Of a stretch of DNA of 47,109 nucleotides, positions 34,685 through 41,433 are shown in pieces (positions within the stretch are counted from its first letter, which is position 1; every line of letters begins with the position of its first letter). A program made the translations under genes and the position numbers. Source of the stretch: Actinomycetes bacterium (lineage in GTDB: Bacteria; Actinomycetota; Acidimicrobiia; Acidimicrobiales; Palsa-688); contig JAJZAM010000005.1 in assembly GCA_021799445.1 (NCBI GenBank), positions 1 to 47,109 on the forward strand. Direction: 5' to 3'. The notes under the pieces were generated by a model. That model ran no database searches, had not been told where the DNA came from, and saw nothing but the letters and a program-made list of their open reading frames with translations.

Positions 34685-35533
34685 ATGAATATCGGCACCA
34701 TCGGGATCTGGGCGCCTTCGGCAACCGTGGTCGGAAACTTTGGGACGGACAACGTAGCCGAGTTCGAGAGTCTCGGCTACGGGGCCATGTGGCTTGGTTC
34801 AGCGCGGGGAGACCTGCAACTCGCCGAGAGTCTCTTAAGAGCGACCAACTCGATCGTCATTGCCACTGGTATCGTCAACATCTGGACCGAACCTGCTCAG
34901 ACTGTGGCCGCTTCCTTCAACCGGCTCTACGACAAGTACCCCGGACGCTTTCTCCTCGGGCTGGGCGCCGGGCATCGCGAGCACAACGGTGAGGTCTACA
35001 GCCACCCCCTTGAAGCGCTCCGGAGCTACCTCGATGCACTCGACGACTCCGACCACCCGGTGCCAGCCGACCAACGGATCATCGCAGCGCTCGGCCCGAA
35101 GGCCCTCCAGCTGGCCAGGTGCCGCAGCGTCGGAGCCCATACTTATCTCGCAACCGCCGACCATACCCGGCAAGCGCGGGAGACGCTCGGCGCTGACCCC
35201 ATACTCGCGCCCGAGATCAAGGTCATCCTCGAAAGCAATCCTGGAACGGCACGCGCCCTCGCCCGAAAACGGGTCAGTGATCCCTACCTGCAGCTCCACA
35301 ACTACACGCAGAACCTGCGGCGCCTCGGCTTCGACGACCGAGACTTCGCCGAGGGAGGCAGCGACCGCCTGATTGATGCCCTTGTGGCGTGGGGCGATGA
35401 GAGCCGGATCGCCGCCCACATCCAGGAACATCTCGACGCCGGCGCGAACCACGTCTGTGTCCAGTTGCTCACACCGAAGGGTGGAGACGTCCTCGACGGC
35501 TACCGGCGCCTTGCCCCCATCCTCATCAGGTAG
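34685..35533 (+). CDS. LLM class F420-dependent oxidoreductase
   Basis: A 282-residue luciferase-like protein close to the family that begins MNIGTIGIW and has GYGAMWLGSA, IVIATGIVNIW and RFLLGLGAGHRE. Such short LLM proteins are frequent in F420-using actinobacteria. GGAGGA lies before ATG 34685. It is the last intact gene before the scarred IS region. Confidence 0.84.
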   Translation: MNIGTIGIWAPSATVVGNFGTDNVAEFESLGYGAMWLGSARGDLQLAESLLRATNSIVIATGIVNIWTEPAQTVAASFNRLYDKYPGRFLLGLGAGHREHNGEVYSHPLEALRSYLDALDDSDHPVPADQRIIAALGPKALQLARCRSVGAHTYLATADHTRQARETLGADPILAPEIKVILESNPGTARALARKRVSDPYLQLHNYTQNLRRLGFDDRDFAEGGSDRLIDALVAWGDESRIAAHIQEHLDAGANHVCVQLLTPKGGDVLDGYRRLAPILIR

Positions 35534-35545
35534 ACGACGGCCCGG

Positions 35546-35640
35546 ATGTCGAAGGTCGAGAAACTGATCTACATGGTGGCTGAAGCCTTCACCGATTCCT
35601 CCGCAATTTCCGCTTTTAACATCAATAGCCCATGTCTCCT
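35546..35640 (+). pseudogene. Possible 5' stump of an EthD-like gene
   Basis: ATG 35546 opens a frame starting MSKVEKLIYMVAEAF, which resembles the first strand of small EthD-type proteins found in CoA catabolic clusters. The similarity stops after about 15 residues and the frame then runs over the start of the next stump. It may be debris or chance. Confidence 0.2.
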
Positions 35641-35652
35641 AAGGAGTATCCC

Positions 35653-35853
35653 GTGCACCAAAGGCCCATCTGTCGACTGGTGCTTCCTTCATTGGATTCG
35701 CTACCGGAGGAACTTCGACGGGTGTTGGACAAGGTTCTGCAGCAACGTTGCCGCATCCCTAACTCCTTGCTCGCTCGGACGGTCTCGGCCGACAGTGTCC
35801 AACCATACCTAGACCACCTCAGCGCAGTCATGGCGCCAACTGCCGAACTACTC
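35653..35853 (+). pseudogene. CMD-family gene truncated by the IS element
   Basis: GTG 35653 follows AAGGAG at seven bases. The 67 residues (VLPSLDSLPEELRRVLDKV, then RIPNSLLARTVSADSVQPYL) match the N-terminal helix pattern of carboxymuconolactone decarboxylase-family proteins. The match ends exactly where the IS inverted repeat begins; the frame then reads into the IS until 36000. The rest of the gene is not found on the other side of the IS. Confidence 0.55.
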
Positions 35854-35882
35854 GGCTCCTCGCGAACGAGGGTTGGAAATCA
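35854..35882. repeat. Left terminal inverted repeat of the ISL3 element
   Basis: This 29-bp end begins GGCTCCTCGCGAACG and is the exact reverse complement of 37283-37311. The transposase stop codon (35880-35882) lies inside it. Confidence 0.92.
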
Positions 35883-37237
35883 TGCGGCTCCCTTGCCTCG
35901 TGGCAGCGAGCGTAGCGGAACGAGCTTGGCGGTGACAGGATCGGGGACCTCGCCGAAGCACCAGAGGATCTGGCCCCGGAAGCCGAGCCGGGTGCTGTAG
36001 CCATGCGCCTGGCGCTTCTGGTTCTTGATGAGGTGGTTGACGCTCTCGGCGAACCCGTTCGAGGCGCCACCAGTCGCCGCGTAGTTCAGGATCTCTCTGC
36101 GCCAGGCCTGGAAGGTCTTCGCGACCTTAGCGAACGCGCCGAGGCCCGATCCTCTACAGAGCACGTCGAAGAGCTCTATCGCGGCTTGGAAGGTCTCGGT
36201 GTCGCCGGCCTTCCCGAAGGCCATCGCTGCCCGGAAGGCCTCCTTCAGCTCGTAGGCGAGGTCGAGGTCCGCATCGAGGTTCGTCGCGTCGTAGACGACG
36301 AGGCGTCCCATTACCGCGCGCTCGGTGTCGTCGGCGAGAAGGTCGTCGCGGGCTCGAGCGAGCGGGTAGCGGGCCACCTTCATTACCGGAGCGAGCTCAG
36401 GGTGATCCTTCCTCAGGCGCCTCCAGGCTCCACGGCGTACTTCGGCCAAGGCCTGGTGGACACGGCGGTGCAGGTGAAAGGCATCTGCGACGATGAGCGC
36501 GTTCGGAAAGCACACCCGGACCATCGCCACCTAGGGAGCATGGCAGTCCATCGTGACCACAGACACCCTGGAACGCTCTTTGTGCGAGTAGCGCCCTGCG
36601 AAGGCCCAGACGACCCCGCCGTCGCGCCCGGGCCCGACGTCGAGGACTACCTCACGCCCTGGATCGGAGAACACCGTGGCGTAAGCCTGGTTCTTCTTCA
36701 CCGAGCACTCGTCGATCGCGAGATGGCGCCCGAGGGCACGTGGGCCTGCGTCGCTGGCCCGAGAACGCTTCTTGGCGACTGCGACGCGCAGGTAGTGCTC
36801 AGGCACGCCGAGATCCCTCGCCACAGCCCTCGTCGCTCGCCCCCGGGCGAGATCCGCGAAGAACGACAGCGCTCTCGTCGCCGCCCCGATCGTCCGATGC
36901 CGCTGAAGCGCTCGTCGAAGGTTCGCTGCGGACAGTCCTCGTGCTCGCAGACGAAGCGCCTTACGCAGATCGAAAGGGTCACCACGACCGTTCTCACCAC
37001 GTCGATCACATCCCGCCAGCCAGTGCCGTTGGTGTCGAACGAGGGGCGCCTGCAGCTCGGGCAGATCGCCGCAGGCTCGCGCCCGGCGACGTGGACGACC
37101 GATCGGCTCCCTTCCTCGTCGATGGTCTTGAAGACGTTCAGGTCTGGCCTGTGCAGCCGCAGCACGATACCGTCAGGCATGAGTCCGGCTCCGCTCGCTT
37201 GGGTGTTCTTGCCTACAATCTTGGGAGCCGGGCTCAC
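35880..37237 (-). pseudogene. ISL3-type transposase, broken by a frameshift and a stop
   Basis: The N-terminal part (37237 to about 36895) carries the ISL3 zinc finger (CPSC, then CVRRFVCEHEDC). The frame then shifts near 36895; the reading continues as ALSFFADLARGRATRAV and includes the DDE-type segments HLAIDECSVKK and VVLDVGPGRDGG. An in-frame TAG at 36531-36533 splits TMDCHAP from VAMVRVCFPNALIVADAFH, where active members have a sense codon. The C-terminal part (YDATNLDADL, NGFAESVNHLIK) is intact to 35880. No single protein can be made, so the element cannot move on its own. Confidence 0.88.
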
Positions 37238-37282
37238 CTCAGTGGTGGACCCTCAGCTCAGGGCTCCTACCAGGATTCCCTG

Positions 37283-37311
37283 TGATTTCCAACCCTCGTT
37301 CGCGAGGAGCC
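37283..37311. repeat. Right terminal inverted repeat of the ISL3 element
   Basis: Exact reverse complement of the left end. The base after it, 37312, is the first base of a codon in a broken gene, so the gene remnant abuts the IS directly. Confidence 0.92.
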
Positions 37312-37491
37312 CCGATCCATTGGTACGGCGTGCCGCTGTTCCCGGCGGACGTGCCCGACAACTTCGACGCCGATCCGTGCACGTGGTACCGGTACAAGGA
37401 TCCGAGAGATATCCCGGAGCGGTTCTGGGAGCGTTACGGGATATCGTCCGGCCGCCGAGGGCGGACGGTGGACCCCGGAGCCACGCCGTGA
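37312..37491 (+). pseudogene. C-terminal remnant of the Cys-containing conserved protein
   Basis: From the first base after the IS, the frame reads PIHWYGVPLFPADVPDNFDA and then DPCTWYRYKDPRDIPERFW, ending at 37491. This is the last 50-60 residues of a paralogue of the 31572 gene, including the Cys equivalent to Cys207. The upstream three quarters, with the CTHC motif, is absent on either side of the IS. Confidence 0.85.
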
Positions 37492-37586
37492 TCCACCGGT
37501 GTGGCGCACGTACCGATACGGCCCAGCATTTCGCGATTCGCCATGGAAATGCGGTCGGATTGCCCATTTGACAGGAAGCTTGCTCG

Positions 37587-38831
37587 ATGACCGACTCGAC
37601 TCCTGACCACCACGAGCGCGGGCTCCTCGACGGCCTGCAGATCCTCGACCTATCCACTTACGTCGCTGGCCCCTCGGGCACCATGGGCCTCGCCCAACTC
37701 GGCGCCGAGGTCATCCGGATCGACCCGATCGGCGGTGCCACTGACGTGCACCGGCTGCCGGTCGACGCAGACGGGCACAGCCTCTACTGGGCCGGCCTCA
37801 ACAAGGGCAAGCGCTCGGTCGAGATCGACCTGCGCTCCACCGAGGGCCGGGAGCTCGTGCGGTCGCTGCTGCGCGCCTCGGGTCCCGATGGGGGGATCGT
37901 CCTCACGAACGCGGTCGGCCAGTCCTGGCTCTCCTACGACCGCCTTGCCGAGGTGCGCCCGGACCTCATCATGGTTCACATCGCCGGCCGGCCCGACGGC
38001 AAACCGGCTGTCGACTACACGGTGAACTGCGAGGTGGGGCTGCCCTACCTGACCGGGCCGTCGGACTTCCTGCGACCGGTCAACCACGTCCTGCCCGCCT
38101 GGGACCTGCTTACCGGGATGCACGCGGCAACGGCTATCCTTGCGGCGGACCGCCACCGGTCGCGGACTGGCCAAGGCCGGTTCATTCGGGTGGCCCTCGC
38201 CGACGTGGCGGTGGCGACCATGGCGCACCTGGGCTTCGTGGCCGACGTGGTCGTCAACGGGCGCGGGCGGCTGCGTGACGGCAATTACCTCTACGGGAGC
38301 TTCGGGTGCGACTTTCGCACGGCCGAGGGGGACCGGGTCATGGTCGTGGCGCTGACCGAGCGGCACTGGCGCAACCTGGTCGAGCTGACCGGTGCGGCTG
38401 AGGCGATCTCGGCTCTCGAACGCTCGCTCGGGGTGGACCTCTCCGACGAGGAGGCCCGCTTCCGCTACCGGGAAGTCCTGGCCGGGCTGCTTGCCCCGTG
38501 GTTCGAGGGCCACAGCACCGAGGAGATCCACCACGGCCTCGACAAGAGCCAGGTGCTGTGGGGCCGGTACCGGACGGTGGAGGAGCTCGTGCGCGACCCC
38601 GACTCGCTCATGATGACCAGCCAGCTCTTCGAGACGGTGGAGCATCCGGGGATTGGCTCGTTCCCCACCCCCCTCGGCGTGCTCCAGGGGGCAGTGCCGG
38701 CGGGGAGTCCCCCGTCGGCGCCCCTGTTGGGCCAGGACACCGAAGCGGTGCTCAGCGAGCTGCTCGGTCTCGACGCCGCCACACTGGCCGGCCTGCGTGC
38801 GCGCGGCGTGATCGGGGGCGGTTCGAGGTGA
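37587..38831 (+). CDS. mct: Mesaconyl-CoA C1-C4 CoA transferase-like (2-methylfumaryl-CoA isomerase)
   Basis: A 414-residue class III CoA transferase whose sequence is distinctive for Mct: IRIDPIGGATDVHRLPV, LYWAGLNKGKRSVEIDLRS, PDLIMVHIAGRPDG, VDYTVNCEVGLPYLTGP and DGNYLYGSFGCDF. Mct moves CoA within mesaconyl-CoA from C1 to C4, a step of the 3-hydroxypropionate bicycle that also occurs in some acid-assimilation routes. The downstream hydratase overlaps by four bases and acts on the product, supporting the call. A 95-bp gap separates it from the broken gene upstream. Confidence 0.82.
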   Translation: MTDSTPDHHERGLLDGLQILDLSTYVAGPSGTMGLAQLGAEVIRIDPIGGATDVHRLPVDADGHSLYWAGLNKGKRSVEIDLRSTEGRELVRSLLRASGPDGGIVLTNAVGQSWLSYDRLAEVRPDLIMVHIAGRPDGKPAVDYTVNCEVGLPYLTGPSDFLRPVNHVLPAWDLLTGMHAATAILAADRHRSRTGQGRFIRVALADVAVATMAHLGFVADVVVNGRGRLRDGNYLYGSFGCDFRTAEGDRVMVVALTERHWRNLVELTGAAEAISALERSLGVDLSDEEARFRYREVLAGLLAPWFEGHSTEEIHHGLDKSQVLWGRYRTVEELVRDPDSLMMTSQLFETVEHPGIGSFPTPLGVLQGAVPAGSPPSAPLLGQDTEAVLSELLGLDAATLAGLRARGVIGGGSR

Positions 38832-39766
38832 CCGGGCTCGAGGGAGCCGACTGGTCACCGAGCGAGGAGGTCGTCCACGACGTGGTCACGGCGTCCCGGG
38901 CGGCCGCGCTCCACGGGCTCCTCGATGCCCCTGGCGAGCCTCCCAGAGAGGGCGCGCCCCTTCCCATCCTCTGGCACTGGCTGGCCTTCCTCCCGACCGT
39001 GCCCCAGTCTCAACTGGGTCCCGACGGCCACCCGCGCCTCGGGGGCTTCCTGCCGCCGGTGCAGCTGTCGCGGCGGATGTTCGGCGCTGGCGAGGTGACG
39101 CTCGGCGCTGCCCGTGACGAGCGTGGCGAGGCGAGCGACGGAGGGCGGCGGGGTGCGGGGGCGCTCCGCGTAGGGGAGCCCCTCGAGCGGCGCGGGACGG
39201 TGAGCGACGTCCGGTCGAGGACCGGGCGCTCGGGCGAGCTCGTGCTCGTTACGGTCGGCTACGAGGTGAAGGGCGCTGATGGCTCGCTCGGTGAGCGTCA
39301 GGAGCTCGTTTACCGGGAGGCGCCCTCACGACCGCCGGCGGGGGAGGCGACCCCGGCACAAGGAGCAGGCTCGGCAGCCGCCTCGGCGCCCATCGGGCCC
39401 GACCACGCCGGCTGGGAGTGGGGGATCGACCTCGAGGTGGGGCCGGCGCTCCTCTTCCGCTTCTCGGCCCTCACCTACAACGCCCACAGGATCCACTACG
39501 ACCGGGCGTGGGCGACCGAGGTCGAGGGCTACCTGGGCCTTGTGGTCCACGGCCCGCTCCAAGCGGTCGGCCTCGCCGAGCTCTGCCGGCGCTACGTCCC
39601 GAACCGGCGTCTCTGCCGGTTCCAGTTCCGCGCCGTGAGCCCCGCCTTCGACGACGGCCCGATCCTGTTGCGGGGCCGGCCGGGAGAGGAGCAGGGTGGC
39701 GTCCTCCTCGAGGCATTCGACCACCACGGTGTTACGACCATGACCGCGACGGGGATCCTCTCATGA
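38828..39766 (+). CDS. meh: Mesaconyl-C4-CoA hydratase-like MaoC/HTD2 protein
   Basis: A 312-residue double hot-dog protein. The N-terminal half has PILWHWLAFLPTVPQSQLG, DGHPRLGGFLPPV and RRMFGAGEV; the C-terminal half has the catalytic hot-dog segment RFSALTYNAHRIHYDRAWA. This layout matches mesaconyl-C4-CoA (3-methylfumaryl-CoA) hydratases, which form citramalyl-CoA. It is coupled to the transferase by GTGA. No citramalyl-CoA lyase is in the window, so cleavage to acetyl-CoA and pyruvate would need a gene elsewhere. Confidence 0.8.
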   Translation: MTGLEGADWSPSEEVVHDVVTASRAAALHGLLDAPGEPPREGAPLPILWHWLAFLPTVPQSQLGPDGHPRLGGFLPPVQLSRRMFGAGEVTLGAARDERGEASDGGRRGAGALRVGEPLERRGTVSDVRSRTGRSGELVLVTVGYEVKGADGSLGERQELVYREAPSRPPAGEATPAQGAGSAAASAPIGPDHAGWEWGIDLEVGPALLFRFSALTYNAHRIHYDRAWATEVEGYLGLVVHGPLQAVGLAELCRRYVPNRRLCRFQFRAVSPAFDDGPILLRGRPGEEQGGVLLEAFDHHGVTTMTATGILS

Positions 39767-39875
39767 CGCCGGAGGTTGGCTTGCTCGCCGGCGGGCGCGG
39801 CGCTCTGTGCGAGAGGCTGAGCGTCTCTTCGCAGACCGCCTGGAAGGGATTGCGCTACAGCGGGCGAGGGCGCCA

Positions 39876-40333
39876 TCAGCCGCGCGTCTCCAAGGTCACG
39901 AGATCACCCACTGACCACGGAGGTGCATCTACGCCATCGGTTTCGTAGACGATCTCAACAGTGGCGAGGAGATGATCGCCTTTCATCTCGACGGAGGTGA
40001 GCCGGCCACTGGCGCGCAACAACTACCAACTGGCACAGCGGCGCGAAGCGTACCTTCTCTACTCCGTAGTCGAGTCCGAGCACCGGATCGTCGACCTGGG
40101 GGAGCTCCCTCAGAAAGGCTGTCGCGAGCGCCAAGGTGAGATAGCCGTGGGCGACGGTGTTGCCATAGGGGCTCTGCCGGCGTGCACGCTCAGTAACGAG
40201 ATGGATCCACTCCCTCGCTCGTGGCTTCAGCGAACATCGCCACGTGCTCTTCGGCGATCTCGTGCCAAGTGCTGACCCCGAGCTCGGTGCCCTCCGCCCG
40301 GGCCAGGGCGCCGAGATCCGAGAACCGACTCAC
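39876..40333 (-). pseudogene. MaoC/NodN-type dehydratase with frameshifts
   Basis: Three minus-strand frames together spell one hot-dog dehydratase. From GTG 40333: VSRFSDLGALARAEGTELG then VSTWHEIAEEHVAMFAEAT. After a frameshift near 40215: REWIHLVTERARRQSP, GNTVAHGYLTLALATAFL and LDYGVEKVRFAPL. After a second shift near 40010: RLTSVEMKGDHLLATVEIVY ending LVTLETRG at the TGA of 39876-39878. The catalytic His segment (WIHL) and AHGYLTL are preserved, so the decay is recent. Confidence 0.7.
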
Positions 40334-40538
40334 ACGAGCCGCTACCGCCTGCTCCCGGCTGTGGGGTCGGTCGCGGATGACTCTCGATTGTGCTTGATAG
40401 CGTGTGGCGCGACCCACGAATTGTGGGCTCGATTCGCAAGGACAGGGCCGCGACCAGGAGATCCTTCAGCTGCGCGGAGCGCATAGCTTCGATTCTGAGT
40501 GACCTCACATGGTGGCCAGACACCGAAGAGTCGGTCCG

Positions 40539-41093
40539 TTAGACGGCGGCCCGTAGACCGAGGTTCGTGAGTCGGAACTCCATGGCCTGCGGACTGACGT
40601 CGAACTCCTTTGCGAGGGCGTCGATGGTCCGCTGTTCGCTCAAGCCGGGCCGGAGTTGCTTCGTGAGTTGATCGTTGACGAGGTCGGCGGGCATCAGGAG
40701 GCTGGCGGCGAAGCGGTTCGCGTCTATCTCCTCGCGCTCGGTCGCAAGACTGGATCGGTGATCACGAAGGTTGATCCTCGCCCGCACGACGTGGTCGACG
40801 ATTAGCGGCCGGCCTTGATGGAGGAGGAGATGGCCCAGTTCGTGGGCCACGGTGAAGCGGCGTCGGGTCGGGGCGTGGTCGCGATTGACGGCGATCACGA
40901 CACCTTCTGGTCGTCGATACAGGACTCCGGACACTTCGGGGTCGAGCGCTTCGGGGACGATGGCCGCACCGACACGAGTTGCCAACGCGTCCACGTCCAC
41001 GGGCGGGCTCGTGATGCCGGCGCTTTGCAACAGTTTGGCGGCCTCGGTGTCCGCTCTAGGCAAGCTATGACCTCCGCTTTGTTTGTTCGGCAT
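40539..41093 (-). CDS. ImmA/IrrE family metallopeptidase
   Basis: A 184-residue zinc peptidase. The gluzincin motif HELGH lies at 84-88 in RRRFTVAHELGHLLLH, and the third ligand region EEIDANRFAASLLMP at about 121-135. ImmA and IrrE cleave XRE-type repressors, and the preceding gene encodes exactly such a protein, with a 29-bp overlap. It is the last gene of the ubiquitin-like operon. The C-terminus (SEQRTIDALAKEFDVSPQAM) is helical and may recognise the repressor. Confidence 0.9.
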   Translation of the reverse strand: MPNKQSGGHSLPRADTEAAKLLQSAGITSPPVDVDALATRVGAAIVPEALDPEVSGVLYRRPEGVVIAVNRDHAPTRRRFTVAHELGHLLLHQGRPLIVDHVVRARINLRDHRSSLATEREEIDANRFAASLLMPADLVNDQLTKQLRPGLSEQRTIDALAKEFDVSPQAMEFRLTNLGLRAAV

Positions 41094-41433
41094 CGATTCT
41101 CAGAAGCGCGGCTCGGGTGGCCGCCGGCACATCGTCGGGAAGCTGTGAGGCGGTGTCGGCGTGCCGATGGGGCCACTCCGGGAGGAGCTCGCATGGCGGC
41201 GCTTGTACCGCGTCGGCAATCCGCCATAGGGCGTGGACGGTGGGTTGTTGGTTGCCCATCTCGATGTTGGTGATGGACGTTCGCGCCAATCCCGCCCTAT
41301 GGGCCAGCTCCACCTGGGTCAGCGACACCCGTAGCCGGGCTTCACGGATGCGGCGGCCGATCTCCCGGTACAGCCAGTCCTGATCCTCCACTGACCCCCA
41401 CTCTACGCTGATGTCAGTCTTACTGACCAGCAT
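41065..41433 (-). CDS. XRE-family HTH regulator
   Basis: A 122-residue protein (from ATG 41433) with a Cro/C1 helix-turn-helix at about 25-82: GRRIREARLRVSLTQVELAH, LARTSITNIEMGNQQPTVHA. The ATG overlaps the end of the E1 gene; GTG 41391 (VEDQDWLYREIG) is a shorter alternative and may be the true start, since GGGAGG directly abuts the ATG. The linker after the HTH is the usual site of ImmA-type cleavage. A 15-bp dyad covers codons 3-7, so the protein may bind its own gene. Confidence 0.88.
   Translation of the reverse strand: MLVSKTDISVEWGSVEDQDWLYREIGRRIREARLRVSLTQVELAHRAGLARTSITNIEMGNQQPTVHALWRIADAVQAPPCELLPEWPHRHADTASQLPDDVPAATRAALLRIDAEQTKRRS
41413..41427. promoter_or_regulatory. Operator-like dyad at the XRE gene start
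   Basis: GTCAGTCTTACTGAC has perfect six-base arms around CTT. It covers the E1 stop codon (41420-41422) and the first codons of the XRE gene. Two related 15-mers lie in the operon promoter at 44248 and 44279; all three share GT at the left and ACTGAC at the right. Confidence 0.65.

Larger units (their letters stand above)
35854..37311 (-). mobile_element. ISL3-family insertion sequence (inactive)
   Basis: The element is 1458 bp long and bounded by perfect 29-bp inverted repeats beginning GGCTCCTCG, close to the GGCTCTTC tips of ISL3 elements. It carries one degraded transposase on the minus strand. The eight bases on either side (AACTACTC and CCGATCCA) do not match, so the usual 8-bp target duplication is missing. 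Confidence 0.9.

Noticed and set aside
35846-37319. 8-bp target duplication around the ISL3 element
   Set aside because: AACTACTC and CCGATCCA do not match, even allowing small shifts.
37650-38858. Long minus-strand frame opposite the Mct-like gene
   Set aside because: The plus-strand protein matches the Mct pattern throughout; the opposite frame is a codon-bias shadow.
39997-40275. Plus-strand 92-codon frame in the gap after the Meh-like gene
   Set aside because: It overlaps the decayed minus-strand MaoC gene, which explains the region; the plus-strand product has no recognisable feature.
40539-41433. Simple toxin-antitoxin pair made of XRE and ImmA genes
   Set aside because: The overlap with the E1 gene and the shared operator motif tie the pair to the Ubl operon, and ImmA/IrrE is better explained as a repressor-cleaving peptidase. 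Not fully excluded.
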